Assembly (NCBI RefSeq): GCF_042661025.1
Contig: NZ_JBHSWH010000001.1
Location: forward strand, 1,798,001-1,862,000
Direction of reading: 5' to 3'
DNA: 64,000 nucleotides
Source: Flexivirga alba
GTDB lineage: Bacteria; Actinomycetota; Actinomycetes; Actinomycetales; Dermatophilaceae
Shown one piece after another: positions 1 to 9,157 of this stretch. The notes under the pieces are model-generated. The model was not told the origin of the DNA. It was given only the letters and a program-made list of their open reading frames with translations, and did no database searches. Position 1 is the first letter of the stretch, and the number at the start of each line of letters is the position of its first letter. The position numbers and the translations under genes are program-made.

Positions 1-1
1 C

Positions 2-568
2 CGCGACGTGCAGAAGCACCTGGTCGACGAGGTTCAGAGCGTCTACCGCCAGCAGGGCGTGTCGATCCACGACAAGCACATCGAGGTCATCGTGCGGCAG
101 ATGTTGCGCCGTGTGACGATCATCGAGGCCGGCGACACCGACCTGCTGCCCGGCGAGCTCGCCGAGCGTGGTCGTTTCGAGGATGCGTCGCGTCGTGCAC
201 TCGCAGAGGGTGGACGCCCGGCGTCCGGTCGCCCCGAGCTGATGGGTATCACCAAGGCGTCGCTGGCCACCGACTCGTGGTTGTCGGCAGCGAGCTTCCA
301 GGAGACGACACGAGTCCTCACCGAGGCGGCAATGCACGCCAAGAGCGACCCGTTGCTCGGCCTCAAGGAGAACGTCATCCTCGGTAAGTTGATCCCGGCC
401 GGTACCGGTCTTCCGCGTTACAACAACGTGAAGGTCGAGCCGACGGAGGAAGCCAAGGCTGCGCTCTACGCACTGCCCGACTACCAGCCGTACGACTACC
501 CGGTCTTCGGCCCGGGTTCGGGTGAGGCGGTCCGTTTGGACGACGCCTCCCTCGGGTTCGACAGCTGA
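2..568 (+). CDS. rpoC: RNA polymerase beta' subunit, C-terminal part (partial)
   Basis: This is the last 188 codons of the DNA-directed RNA polymerase beta' subunit, cut by the left window edge and read in the frame starting at base 2. The conserved C-terminal segments are visible: an IEVIVRQM stretch, VTIIEAGDTDLLPGE, then GITKASLATDSWLSAASFQ and the LKENVILGKLIPAGTG motif near the end of all bacterial beta' chains. The protein belongs to the core transcription enzyme. It ends at a TGA (566-568) followed at once by a strong hairpin, so it is the last gene of the rpoBC unit. Identification is secure; only the 5' part is missing. Confidence 0.97.
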   Translation, partial: RDVQKHLVDEVQSVYRQQGVSIHDKHIEVIVRQMLRRVTIIEAGDTDLLPGELAERGRFEDASRRALAEGGRPASGRPELMGITKASLATDSWLSAASFQETTRVLTEAAMHAKSDPLLGLKENVILGKLIPAGTGLPRYNNVKVEPTEEAKAALYALPDYQPYDYPVFGPGSGEAVRLDDASLGFDS

Positions 569-580
569 TCGACGATCGTT

Positions 581-626
581 GAAGCCGGTGTGCGCGCGAA
601 CGACAGTGAGCGCGCACACCGGCTTC
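581..626 (+). terminator. Terminator hairpin of rpoBC
   Basis: A perfect 17-bp inverted repeat (581-597 pairs with 610-626, 12-nt loop) begins 13 bases after the rpoC stop. There is no clear T tract, which is common for high-GC actinobacterial terminators. The position makes it the rpoBC terminator. Confidence 0.85.
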
Positions 627-679
627 GGCATGAGGAGATCAGCTCAACGGGACAGCTGATCGAAGTTAAGTAAAGGGAA

Positions 680-703
680 GCCCCCGACCGTGAGGTCGGG
701 GGC
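680..703. terminator. Second hairpin downstream of rpoC
   Basis: A perfect 10-bp stem (680-689 with 694-703) closes a GTGA tetraloop. Because the next gene is convergent, it may act as a terminator in both directions. There is no T run on either side. Confidence 0.6.
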
Positions 704-706
704 TTA

Positions 707-798
707 CCGAGAGGACAGGCGATACATCGAGAGGACAGGGGATTCGGGCGATTTGGGTCCGATTCCGCTGTCCTCTCGGCAATGCGGTGTCCTCTCGG
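707..798. repeat. Four copies of an 11-bp word in inverted arrangement
   Basis: CCGAGAGGACA occurs at 707-717 and, with one base changed, at 727-737. Its reverse complement TGTCCTCTCGG occurs at 769-779 and 788-798. The spacing between like copies is about 20 bases on both sides, so the block can fold as a nested double stem. It lies between the convergent rpoC and the YfhO-like gene. The flanking 799-850 is rich in GTCGG/GGTCG repeats. Function unknown. Confidence 0.7.
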
Positions 799-852
799 TA
801 GAGGGGTTCGGGGTCGTCAGTCGGTCGGTCGGGCAGTCGGTCGGTGAGTCGG

Positions 853-3178
853 TCAGGGGTTCGGCTCGGGAGGTCGCCGGCGTATGACGAGTAGCGTCCC
901 GACGTCCAGCAGCATGAGCAGCACCACAGCCAGTGACACAGCGACCGCCGGCCGGAAGTGCGCCGGGTGGTAGCTGTAGCTGACGGTCGAGGTGCCGGCC
1001 GGAAGGGTGACCCGCTGGTACAACTGGGTCGGCGAATAGACCACTCGTCGTTCGTGGCCGTTGACGTCCGCCCGCCATCCGGGCGTCGACAGTTGCCGGC
1101 GAACCAAGGTCGCCGGTTCTTGGCAGCGCACCGTCACGTCCGTCAGGCTTTGACGGAGCGTGCTGCAGGCGCCGGCCGGTGACGTGGTGAAGTACGGCAC
1201 GGCGCGCGCATCCCGCCAGATCTCCACTCGTTCGTTCTGGTAGACGAGGCGGAGGCCGAACCGCTGACCGAGGCCGGCCGCGCCGACGCCGCGGCGCGTG
1301 ACGACATACCGCACGCTCGCGTCCCGGAAGGTCTGTTGGCGTTCGCCATACGCCTTCAGCAGGATCCGCTGCTCGGACGCAGGCGTGTTGTAAATGATCA
1401 GCCGGTAGCCGACGAACTGCCCGCGCACGGCGGGCGGCAGGGCCTTCCAATACGTCGGGCGGACACCGGTCTCCACCAGCCTGGCGTACTTCTTCGGGAC
1501 CGGCAGGTCATTCGCGTTGAACTGCGAAATGCGCCAGTACGAGCCGTAATTCGCCTCAATCGGGCCGAGTGTGTAGAAGCGATAGGTGCCGAGGTGGTCC
1601 TGCAGATAGCGCACCGGACCCAGGTCGACCGGCCGGGGCGGGCTCGCGGACAGCTGAGGCACGGCATACGTGGCGGTGGCGAACACGCCGACGATCGCAG
1701 CGGCGACGGCCGCCAAGCGCCGCGCCTGCGGAGGAGGACCCCGCGCGCAACAGGAGTATGGCGAGAACCCCGCAGCAGCCGAGGGTGACCGTCATGACGA
1801 CAGTCGTCCACGCCGCGTGGCCGAGCACCCCACGGTGCGCGGCGTACCCGAGCGCGCCGACGCAATAGACGCCGACCGCTGCGACGGCGACCAGCACCCC
1901 GCGGTGCGACGCGCGACCTCGACGGAGGTCGTCGATGCCGTATGCCGCGCAGATCGCGACGGCGAACTCGATCAGCGCGATGCCGTACTTCGCGACCAGG
2001 ACGTTGCGCACGCCCGGCGTGACGTCGAGCAGTTGCTTCACCGGAGATACGTCGAACATGTTGAGCACCAACACGGCGACCAGGACTCCGAGGAAGGCCA
2101 GCATGACGCGGCGGCCTCGAGGCCGGAAGAAGGCGACGATCCCCACCGTGACCGCGGTCAGCGTCAGATAACCGGCCTGACCCGCCGAGATCGCGTTACC
2201 CATCGGCCCGACGGCATACGGCAGGGCGAGCGACGTGACCTTCGCGCGCGGATAGGAGTAGAGGTTCGCAGCGCCGCCGTGGTAAGCCGTGTAGCCGACG
2301 TCGATGAAGGCGACGAACGCAGTGATCGCCGGCGCGGCGATGGCCAGGCCCGCTCCGGTCGCCACAACGGTCCATGCGGCGAACGCCCGCCGCAGCCCAC
2401 GCAGCAACTCGGTGAGCCGGACCACCGCCCAGCCGCCGACGAACAGCCCCTCGAGCAGCGCCGTTTCGGGGAATCCGGCGAACAGCATGAAGGCGAAGGC
2501 GAACGCCGTCACCCAGAGTCCGGCGTGCGGCCGGCGATGCTGCTCAACGGCTCGGGCGATCAGCTCGACGCCCCAGCAGGCCATCGGCAAGAAGGCGATG
2601 GGGTTGAACGGTGCGTTCGCCATCACCGAGAACACGCCGTTGAGCGCGAAGAGGCAGGCGCCGGCGGTCGCAGCGGCCCAGCCCAGGCGTCGCGAACGCA
2701 GGAAGGCCAGCATGCTGAAGCCGGCGACGAACTCCAGCGCGACGTGCATCAGGAAGATGCCGTTCGGCAGCGCTTGCAGCAGGACGAAGGGGAGGAAGAA
2801 GGCCGCGGACTGCATTTCGCCGCCGAGCGGCTGGCCGAGACCTTCGTACACGTTCCAGAGCGGGACGTGGCCGTGCAACCACGAGTTCGCGGCCAGGTGC
2901 CCCAGTGCCTGCGAGGTCCAGCCGTAGTTGGGGTCGATGGTGCTGCTGCCCATGACCAGCCCGTGACGTGGTGATCCCAGTCCGGAGAAGAGGAGCATCG
3001 GGTTGCTGTTGCGCAGATGCAGCAGGAACGCTGCGTTGCCGAGCAGGATCGAGACGATCACGCAGGTCACGGACAGCACGCCCGGCCGACGAGTGAGCGT
3101 CGCGAGGCGGGCGGCGAACCCGTCAGGCACGATTCCGGCAGCCTTGCTCATGCCCGTTCGCAGGGCCCCCTGGATCAC
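853..3178 (-). CDS. YfhO-like polytopic membrane protein (reading frame interrupted near 1740)
   Basis: Polytopic membrane protein resembling the YfhO family, which is linked to glycosylation of cell-envelope polymers. The first part (start GTG 3178, or ATG 3151) has about a dozen hydrophobic helices and acidic/aromatic loops. The second part, in another frame, has an extracellular domain (YLQDHLGTYRFYTLGP, LIIYNTPASEQ, WRADVNG) and a final helix ending in RRRPPEPNP. The two frames join at the CCCC run 1739-1742: dropping one base gives one protein of about 775 residues, the family's usual size. No start codon with a ribosome site marks the second part as a separate gene. The gene follows a GT2 gene by 74 bases, probably in one operon. 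The family call is moderately sure and the substrate is unknown. Confidence 0.7.
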
Positions 3179-3252
3179 CGCGTGAAACTAACAGCCCGAC
3201 ATGGCCACATCGGTCCGCGCGGATGAACCGTCGTTGAACGCTCGGGGCGGCG

Positions 3253-4245
3253 TCAGTCGATCGGCTCGTCGGTCTCGCCGGTGTGCAACGGACCGGTGTG
3301 CTCGGAGTCGTAGGCGACGTAGTAACTGGGTCGTTGCTGCAGAGCGGTGTAGGTGCGCCCGACATACTCACCGAGTATGCCGAGGCAGAGCAGCTGGAGA
3401 CCGGAGAAGACCGCGAGGATCACGACTGTCGAGGCCCAGCCCGACGTCGTGCCGCCGGAGACTTTGCTCCAAATGACGTAGACCAGCACCAGCGCCGCGA
3501 CGATGAAGCCGAGCAGGCTGAACCAGGTGGCGAATCGCAGCGGCGCTTGCGAGTAGCCGGTGATCGAGTCGAGCGTGAGGCGGATCATCTTGGACAGCGG
3601 ATACTTCGACTCGCCGGCGGCGCGGGCGTCACGGCGGTACTCCACTGTCGTCGACGGGAAGCCGAGGGTCGGCACGACGAGGCGCAGCACCCGGTTGTGC
3701 TCGGGCAGGGCGGTGATCGCGTCGACCGTGGAGCGGGACATCATCCGGAAGTCGCCGGCGTCCTGCGACAGGTCGAGTTTCGCCAGCCGTCGCATCATCC
3801 GGTAGAACGCTCCGGCGGTATGCCGCTTGAACGCCGAGTCGGCGGTGCGGTCGGTGCGCACGCCGTAGACCACGTCGACGTTGCGGGCGACCGCTGCGTC
3901 ATACATCCGGGCGATCGTCTCCGGGGGATCCTGCAGATCGGCATCGATGGTCACGACCCAGTCGCCGACCGAGCGTTGCAGCCCCGCCGAGATCGCCGCC
4001 TGGTGACCGGAGTTGGCTCGCAGCCGCACGACGCGCAGTGCCGGCCAGTCACGCAGGGTTCGCTGCAGCAGCACGGAGGTGTTGTCGGAGGAGCCGTCGT
4101 CGACGGCGACGACTTCGTAGCTGACGGGAAGTTCGTCCAGGACCGGGCGCAAGCGTTCGACGAACAACGGCAGGACTTCCTCCTCGTTGTACATAGGCAC
4201 CACGACGGAGAGCACGGGGTGTGTGGGCTGCGGGGTTCCCGGCAC
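3253..4245 (-). CDS. Family 2 polyprenyl-phosphate glycosyltransferase (DPM1/GtrB type)
   Basis: A 330-residue GT-A glycosyltransferase of the kind that moves a sugar from a nucleotide onto a polyprenyl phosphate at the inner face of the membrane. Motifs in order are the VVVPMYNEEE start of the fold, DDGSSDNT, DADLQDPPE (the DxD-type metal/sugar site) and QDAGDFRMMSR. Two hydrophobic helices lie near residues 235-290, and a short cytoplasmic tail follows. The downstream YfhO-like gene 74 bases away is a typical partner that would use the lipid-linked sugar outside the membrane. The family is sure; which sugar and which polymer is not visible. Confidence 0.9.
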   Translation of the reverse strand: MPGTPQPTHPVLSVVVPMYNEEEVLPLFVERLRPVLDELPVSYEVVAVDDGSSDNTSVLLQRTLRDWPALRVVRLRANSGHQAAISAGLQRSVGDWVVTIDADLQDPPETIARMYDAAVARNVDVVYGVRTDRTADSAFKRHTAGAFYRMMRRLAKLDLSQDAGDFRMMSRSTVDAITALPEHNRVLRLVVPTLGFPSTTVEYRRDARAAGESKYPLSKMIRLTLDSITGYSQAPLRFATWFSLLGFIVAALVLVYVIWSKVSGGTTSGWASTVVILAVFSGLQLLCLGILGEYVGRTYTALQQRPSYYVAYDSEHTGPLHTGETDEPID

Positions 4246-4344
4246 GGGGAGTCAACTTCCAGGTCGAACGACGAACGGTGGCACCGGCAAATCTGCCAGA
4301 TGGGAGCGGGCGGCGTCGCCGCGAGGGCGGATACCGCACCGATT

Positions 4345-4372
4345 TTGCCGTCATGTAGCGGAACGGTACGAT
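4345..4372 (+). promoter_or_regulatory. Possible sigma-A promoter of the str operon
   Basis: TTGCCG (4345-4350), a 16-base spacer and TACGAT (4367-4372) make a fair -35/-10 pair about 285 bases before rpsL. The 411-base gap 4246-4656 between the divergent GT2 gene and rpsL shows no other gene. A weaker promoter nearer rpsL cannot be excluded. Confidence 0.4.
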
Positions 4373-4656
4373 TGTTATTCGTGCGTGGGCTCTGCCCTGC
4401 CCGCTGGTCCGCCGCCCTGCTCAACGGGTATGCCGGACAGTGTGGCACCAGACCACCACACGCTCTCGCCGGGCAGCTCATCGGGCGCGTCGGCCGGTCG
4501 TTTCGACAGGTCAGTTCGTCATACGAGAAGTGCGGGGGAGGGCGCCGGTCCGACACTCCCGAACGCGTGGGTGGGACGACCGGGAAACCCAAGGAGTTGG
4601 CCAGGGTGAAAACCCGTGCCAGCAGACAAGATTCGATCAGTTACGGAGACAGTAGG

Positions 4657-5031
4657 TTGCCTACAATCAACCAGCTCGTCCGCAAAGGTCGGCAGGACAA
4701 GATCGCTAAGGTCAAGACGCCGGCCCTCAAGGGCAGCCCCCAGCGACGCGGTGTGTGCACCCGCGTCTACACCACGACCCCGAAGAAGCCGAACTCGGCG
4801 CTTCGCAAGGTCGCGCGTGTCCGCCTCACCTCGGGCATCGAGGTCACCGCTTACATCCCGGGCGTCGGCCACAACCTGCAGGAGCACTCCATCGTGCTCG
4901 TGCGCGGTGGTCGTGTGAAGGACCTCCCGGGTGTGCGTTACAAGATCATCCGCGGCTCCCTCGACACCCAGGGTGTCAAGGGCCGCCAGCAGTCCCGTTC
5001 CCGGTACGGCGCGAAGAAGGAGAAGAAGTAA
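4657..5031 (+). CDS. rpsL: 30S ribosomal protein S12
   Basis: Protein S12 (124 residues) of the ribosomal decoding centre, first gene of the str operon. The start is TTG 4657, giving (M)PTINQLVRKG as in other S12 proteins; GGAG 9 bases upstream supports it. The frame stays open far upstream, but that sequence does not look like S12. The streptomycin-contact segments TPKKPNSALRK and GRVKDLPGVRYK carry the usual lysines, so the allele looks wild type. The stop shares one base with the rpsG ATG (TAATG), so the two are translationally coupled. Confidence 0.97.
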   Translation: MPTINQLVRKGRQDKIAKVKTPALKGSPQRRGVCTRVYTTTPKKPNSALRKVARVRLTSGIEVTAYIPGVGHNLQEHSIVLVRGGRVKDLPGVRYKIIRGSLDTQGVKGRQQSRSRYGAKKEKK

Positions 5032-5501
5032 TGCCTCGCAAGGGCCCCTCCCCGAAGCGTCCCCTCGTCGTCGACCCGGTCTACGGTTCGCCGCTGGTCA
5101 CCCAGCTGGTCAACAAGATTCTGTTGGACGGCAAGAAGTCCATCGCCGAGCGCATTGTGTATGGCGCCCTCGAAGGCTGCCGTGAGAAGACCAGCACCGA
5201 CCCGGTCGTCACGCTGAAGCGCGCGCTGGACAACATCAAGCCGAGCCTTGAGGTCAAGAGCCGCCGCGTCGGCGGTGCGACCTACCAGGTCCCGATCGAG
5301 GTCAAGCCGGGTCGCGCGACCACGCTGTCGCTGCGCTGGCTCGTGGGCTACGCCCGTCAGCGTCGCGAGAAGACGATGACCGAGCGCCTCATGAACGAAA
5401 TCCTCGACGCGAGCAACGGCCTGGGTGCCGCTGTCAAGCGTCGCGAGGACACGCACAAGATGGCCGAGTCCAACCGGGCCTTCGCGCACTACCGCTGGTG
5501 A
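5031..5501 (+). CDS. rpsG: 30S ribosomal protein S7
   Basis: Protein S7 (156 residues) nucleates assembly of the 30S head on 16S rRNA. It begins MPRKGPSPKRPLVVDPVYGS and contains the conserved ALDNIKPSLEVKSRRVGGATYQVP core and the C-terminal RREDTHKMAESNRAFAHYRW. Length and ends match the family. It overlaps rpsL by one base and is followed by a hairpin before fusA, in the invariant str order. Confidence 0.97.
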   Translation: MPRKGPSPKRPLVVDPVYGSPLVTQLVNKILLDGKKSIAERIVYGALEGCREKTSTDPVVTLKRALDNIKPSLEVKSRRVGGATYQVPIEVKPGRATTLSLRWLVGYARQRREKTMTERLMNEILDASNGLGAAVKRREDTHKMAESNRAFAHYRW

Positions 5502-5507
5502 TGCGTT

Positions 5508-5538
5508 CCGCCGCCCGGTGTTCGACACCGGGCGGCGG
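5508..5538 (+). terminator. Hairpin between rpsG and fusA
   Basis: A perfect 13-bp GC-rich stem (5508-5520 with 5526-5538, loop TTCGA) lies 6 bases after rpsG. It may partly terminate transcription or act as a processing site that sets the S12-S7 to EF-G ratio. No T tract follows. Confidence 0.6.
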
Positions 5539-5607
5539 GCCTGGACGGGTGACCGCCGTTCGCTCATACGAGTTGATCAACTTCAAGAACACACGAAAGA
5601 AGACAAC

Positions 5608-7722
5608 GTGGCACTCGACGTGCTGACCGACCTTAAAAGGGTTCGCAACATCGGCATCATGGCGCACATCGATGCCGGGAAGACCACGACGACCGAGCGC
5701 ATCCTGTTCTACACCGGTGTGAACCACAAGATCGGTGAGACCCACGACGGTGCCTCGACGACCGACTGGATGGAGCAGGAGAAGGAGCGGGGCATCACCA
5801 TCACCTCCGCGGCCGTCACCAGCTTCTGGGACAACAACCAGATCAACATCATCGACACCCCGGGCCACGTCGACTTCACCGTCGAGGTGGAGCGTTCGCT
5901 GCGCGTGCTCGATGGCGCCGTTGCCGTCTTCGACGGCAAGGAGGGCGTCGAGCCCCAGTCCGAGACCGTGTGGCGTCAGGCCGACAAGTACGACGTCCCC
6001 CGTATCGCGTTCGTCAACAAGATGGACAAGATGGGCGCCGACTTCTACTTCACCGTGCAGACGGTCAAGGACCGCCTGGGCGCGGAGCCGCTCGTGCTCC
6101 AGCTTCCGATCGGTTCCGAGGCCGACTTCGTCGGCGTCGTCGACCTGGTCGAGATGCGTGCACTGGTGTGGCCGGGTGACTCCAAGGGCGACGTCACCAT
6201 GGGCGCCAAGTACGAAATCCAGGAGATCCCGGAGAACCTCAAGGCCAAGGCCGACGAGTACCGCCAAGCTCTCGTCGAGCGGGTCGCCGAGGCGGACGAC
6301 GCGCTCATGGAGAAGTACCTCGAGGGCGGTGAGCTCACGACCGCCGAGATCAAGGGCGCGATCCGCAAGCTGACGGTCAACTCCGAGCTCTACCCGATGC
6401 TGTGTGGCTCCGCGTTCAAGAACCGCGGTGTGCAGCCGATGCTCGACGCGGTCGTCGACTACCTGCCGTCGCCGCTGGACGTCCCCCCGATGATCGGCCA
6501 CAAGCCGAACCACGAGGACGAGGAGATCACCCGCGAGCCGAGCAAGGACGCGCCGTTCTCGGCGTTGGCCTTCAAGGTCGCCTCACACCCGTTCTTCGGC
6601 ACGCTGACCTTCATCCGTGTCTACTCCGGCCGCATCGCAGCCGGTAGCGCTGTCGTGAACTCGACCAAGGGTCGCAAGGAGCGCGTCGGCAAGCTGTTCC
6701 AGATGCACGCCAACAAGGAGAACCCGGTCGAGGAAGCAGTCGCCGGGCACATCTACGCGGCGATCGGTCTGAAGGACACGACCACGGGTGACACGCTGTG
6801 CGACCCGAACGAGCAGATCGTCCTGGAGTCGATGAGCTTCCCGGAGCCCGTCATCCACGTCGCGATCGAGCCGAAGACCAAGAGCGACCAGGAGAAGCTG
6901 GGCACCGCGATCCAGAAGCTCGCGCAGGAGGACCCGACCTTCACCGTTCGCCAGGACGAGGAGACCGGCCAGACCGTCATCGGCGGTATGGGCGAGCTGC
7001 ACCTCGACATCATCGTCGACCGCATGAAGCGCGAGTTCAAGGTCGAGGCCAACGTCGGTGCGCCGCAGGTTGCCTACCGCGAGACGATCCGTCGCGAGGT
7101 CGTGAAGTACGACTACACCCACAAGAAGCAGACCGGTGGATCCGGTCAGTTCGCGAAGGTGCAGTTGACGCTGGAGCCGCTCAACACCGAGGACGGCGAG
7201 CTTTACGAGTTCGAGAACAAGGTCACCGGTGGCCGCATACCGCGCGAGTACATCCCGTCGGTCGACCACGGTATCCAGGAGGCCATGCAGCTCGGGGTCC
7301 TGGCCGGTTACCCGCTGGTCGGTGTGAAGGCCATCCTGCTGGACGGCGCCTACCACGACGTCGACTCCTCGGAGATGGCGTTCAAGATCGCCGGCTCGAT
7401 GGCGCTGAAGGAGATGGCCCGCAAGGCCGACCCGGCGCTGCTGGAGCCGATGATGGCCGTCGAGGTTCGCACCCCGGAGGACTACATGGGCGATGTGATC
7501 GGTGACCTCAACTCCCGTCGCGGTCAGATCCAGGCCATGGAAGACATCAGCGGTGCCAAGGTCGTCAAGGCTGTCGTGCCGTTGTCGGAGATGTTCGGGT
7601 ATGTCGGTGACCTGCGGTCCAAGACCCAGGGTCGTGCCAACTACACGATGCAGTTCGACTCCTACGCAGAGGTTCCCCGGAACGTCGCGGAGGAGATCAT
7701 CAAGAAGATCCGGGGCGAGTGA
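5608..7722 (+). CDS. fusA: Elongation factor G
   Basis: EF-G (704 residues), the GTPase that drives tRNA-mRNA translocation and, with RRF, ribosome recycling. The start is GTG 5608, giving (M)ALDVLTDLKRVRNIGIMAH. GTP-binding motifs are in order: AHIDAGKTT (residues 19-27), the RGITITSAA switch, DTPGHVDF and NKMD. Domains II to V follow, with IGGMGELHLDI and the C-terminal YADVP-like RNVAEEIIKKIRGE. It is the third str gene, after a 106-base gap with a hairpin. A second hairpin lies before tuf. Confidence 0.97.
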   Translation: MALDVLTDLKRVRNIGIMAHIDAGKTTTTERILFYTGVNHKIGETHDGASTTDWMEQEKERGITITSAAVTSFWDNNQINIIDTPGHVDFTVEVERSLRVLDGAVAVFDGKEGVEPQSETVWRQADKYDVPRIAFVNKMDKMGADFYFTVQTVKDRLGAEPLVLQLPIGSEADFVGVVDLVEMRALVWPGDSKGDVTMGAKYEIQEIPENLKAKADEYRQALVERVAEADDALMEKYLEGGELTTAEIKGAIRKLTVNSELYPMLCGSAFKNRGVQPMLDAVVDYLPSPLDVPPMIGHKPNHEDEEITREPSKDAPFSALAFKVASHPFFGTLTFIRVYSGRIAAGSAVVNSTKGRKERVGKLFQMHANKENPVEEAVAGHIYAAIGLKDTTTGDTLCDPNEQIVLESMSFPEPVIHVAIEPKTKSDQEKLGTAIQKLAQEDPTFTVRQDEETGQTVIGGMGELHLDIIVDRMKREFKVEANVGAPQVAYRETIRREVVKYDYTHKKQTGGSGQFAKVQLTLEPLNTEDGELYEFENKVTGGRIPREYIPSVDHGIQEAMQLGVLAGYPLVGVKAILLDGAYHDVDSSEMAFKIAGSMALKEMARKADPALLEPMMAVEVRTPEDYMGDVIGDLNSRRGQIQAMEDISGAKVVKAVVPLSEMFGYVGDLRSKTQGRANYTMQFDSYAEVPRNVAEEIIKKIRGE

Positions 7723-7727
7723 TGCCT

Positions 7728-7769
7728 GGCGCCGCGGCATACCGAATTGATCGTGTATGTCGCAGCGCC
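7728..7769. terminator. fusA-tuf intergenic hairpin built from an inverted GTATGNC pair
   Basis: The segment 7728-7742 (ends GGCATAC) pairs with 7755-7769 (starts GTATGTC), a 15-bp stem with one mismatch and one G-T wobble and a 12-nt AT-rich loop. It lies 6 bases after the fusA stop. It probably reduces readthrough into tuf, which may have its own promoter in 7770-7840. Confidence 0.6.
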
Positions 7770-7857
7770 TATCGTCAGCCCGGCTGTCAATAAAGAAACA
7801 CAACATCCGAAGGCGCCGCCCCGGCGTCAGTAACTGTCCTTGAAGGAGGACCCCACA

Positions 7858-9054
7858 GTGGCTAAGGCCAAGTTCGAGCGGACCAAGCCGCACGTCAACA
7901 TCGGAACGATCGGTCACGTCGACCACGGCAAGACCACGTTGACGGCTGCTATCACCAAGGTGCTGGCGGACAAGTTCCCCGACCTCAACAAGGCGTCGGC
8001 GTTCGCGGACATCGACAACGCTCCCGAGGAGCGCCAGCGCGGTATCACCATCAACGTCTCGCACCAGGAGTACGAGACCGCGAAGCGTCACTACGCACAC
8101 GTTGACGCCCCGGGTCACGCTGACTACGTCAAGAACATGATCACCGGTGCTGCGCAGATGGACGGCGCCATCCTGGTCGTCGCGGCCACTGACGGCCCGA
8201 TGCCCCAGACTCGTGAGCACGTGCTGCTCGCGCGTCAGGTTGGCGTTCCCTACATCCTGGTGGCGCTGAACAAGGCCGACATGGTCGACGACGAGGAAAT
8301 CCTCGAGCTCGTCGAGATGGAGGTCCGTGAGCTGCTGTCGAGCCAGGAGTTCGACGGCGACAACGCCCCGGTCGTGAAGGTCTCGGCTCTCAAGGCGCTC
8401 GAGGGCGACCCGGAGTGGACCAAGACGGTCGAGGAGCTCATGGACGCGGTCGACGAGTCGATCCCGGACCCGGTCCGCGACATCGAGAAGCCCTTCCTGA
8501 TGCCGATCGAGGACGTCTTCACGATCACCGGTCGTGGCACCGTCGTCACCGGTCGTATCGAGCGCGGCGTGCTCAACGTCAACGAAGAGGTCGAGATCGT
8601 CGGCATCCACACCGGCCCGCCGGCCAAGACCACGGTCACCGGCATCGAGATGTTCCGCAAGCTGCTCGACGAGGGTCGTGCGGGCGAGAACGTCGGTCTG
8701 CTGCTTCGTGGCACCAAGCGCGAAGAGGTCGAGCGCGGTCAGGTCGTCGTGAAGCCGGGTTCGATCACCCCGCACACCGAGTTCGAGGGTCAGGTCTACA
8801 TCCTGGGCAAGGACGAGGGTGGCCGTCACACGCCGTTCTACGACAACTACCGCCCGCAGTTCTACTTCCGGACCACGGACGTCACCGGTGTCGTGACGCT
8901 GCCGGAGGGCACCGAGATGGTCATGCCCGGTGACAACACCGAGATGTCCGTCACGCTGATCCAGCCGATCGCCATGGAGGAGGGCCTGCGCTTCGCCATC
9001 CGCGAGGGCGGCCGTACCGTCGGCGCCGGCCGGGTCACCAAGATCAACAAGTAA
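7858..9054 (+). CDS. tuf: Elongation factor Tu
   Basis: EF-Tu (398 residues) brings aminoacyl-tRNA to the ribosome as a GTP complex. The start is GTG 7858 with a strong GAAGGAGG site 8 bases upstream, giving (M)AKAKFERTKPHVNIGTIGH. GTPase motifs are GHVDHGKTT (19-27), RGITINVSHQEYET, DAPGHADY and NKADMVDD, followed by domains 2 and 3 ending GRVTKINK. The DAPGHADY form with Ala instead of Cys is common in actinobacteria. It is the last str gene and is followed by a strong terminator. Confidence 0.97.
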   Translation: MAKAKFERTKPHVNIGTIGHVDHGKTTLTAAITKVLADKFPDLNKASAFADIDNAPEERQRGITINVSHQEYETAKRHYAHVDAPGHADYVKNMITGAAQMDGAILVVAATDGPMPQTREHVLLARQVGVPYILVALNKADMVDDEEILELVEMEVRELLSSQEFDGDNAPVVKVSALKALEGDPEWTKTVEELMDAVDESIPDPVRDIEKPFLMPIEDVFTITGRGTVVTGRIERGVLNVNEEVEIVGIHTGPPAKTTVTGIEMFRKLLDEGRAGENVGLLLRGTKREEVERGQVVVKPGSITPHTEFEGQVYILGKDEGGRHTPFYDNYRPQFYFRTTDVTGVVTLPEGTEMVMPGDNTEMSVTLIQPIAMEEGLRFAIREGGRTVGAGRVTKINK

Positions 9055-9092
9055 TTCGACGAGTTCCAACCGTCGGGTTGACCTGATCAGCC

Positions 9093-9130
9093 GAAAGGCC
9101 CCGGACCTCTCAGGAGGTTCGGGGCCTTTC
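9093..9130. terminator. Bidirectional terminator between tuf and the convergent secreted-protein gene
   Basis: A 17-bp stem (9093-9109 with 9114-9130, one G-T wobble) starts with GAAAGG and ends CCTTTC, so each strand has an A-rich and a T-containing flank. It lies 38 bases after tuf and 27 bases from the end of the convergent gene, suiting termination in both directions. Confidence 0.85.
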
Positions 9131-9157
9131 GCATGTGCTTGGGGATGCTGTGCGGTC

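Noticed and set aside
799..850. GTCGG/GGTCG-rich tract as a microsatellite or origin-like repeat
   Set aside because: The units are irregular and short. Simple GC-rich drift between genes is sufficient, and no DnaA boxes or AT-rich region accompany it.
1670..2974. Long forward open frame opposite the YfhO-like gene
   Set aside because: The composition (Arg/Asp/Glu/His/Gln-rich) is typical of antisense high-GC shadow frames. The reverse strand encodes clear membrane helices.
3283..4656. Open frame continuous with rpsL reaching far upstream across the GT2 gene
   Set aside because: Only the last 124 codons resemble S12. The upstream part is antisense to the GT2 gene, and the TTG 4657 start has a ribosome site.
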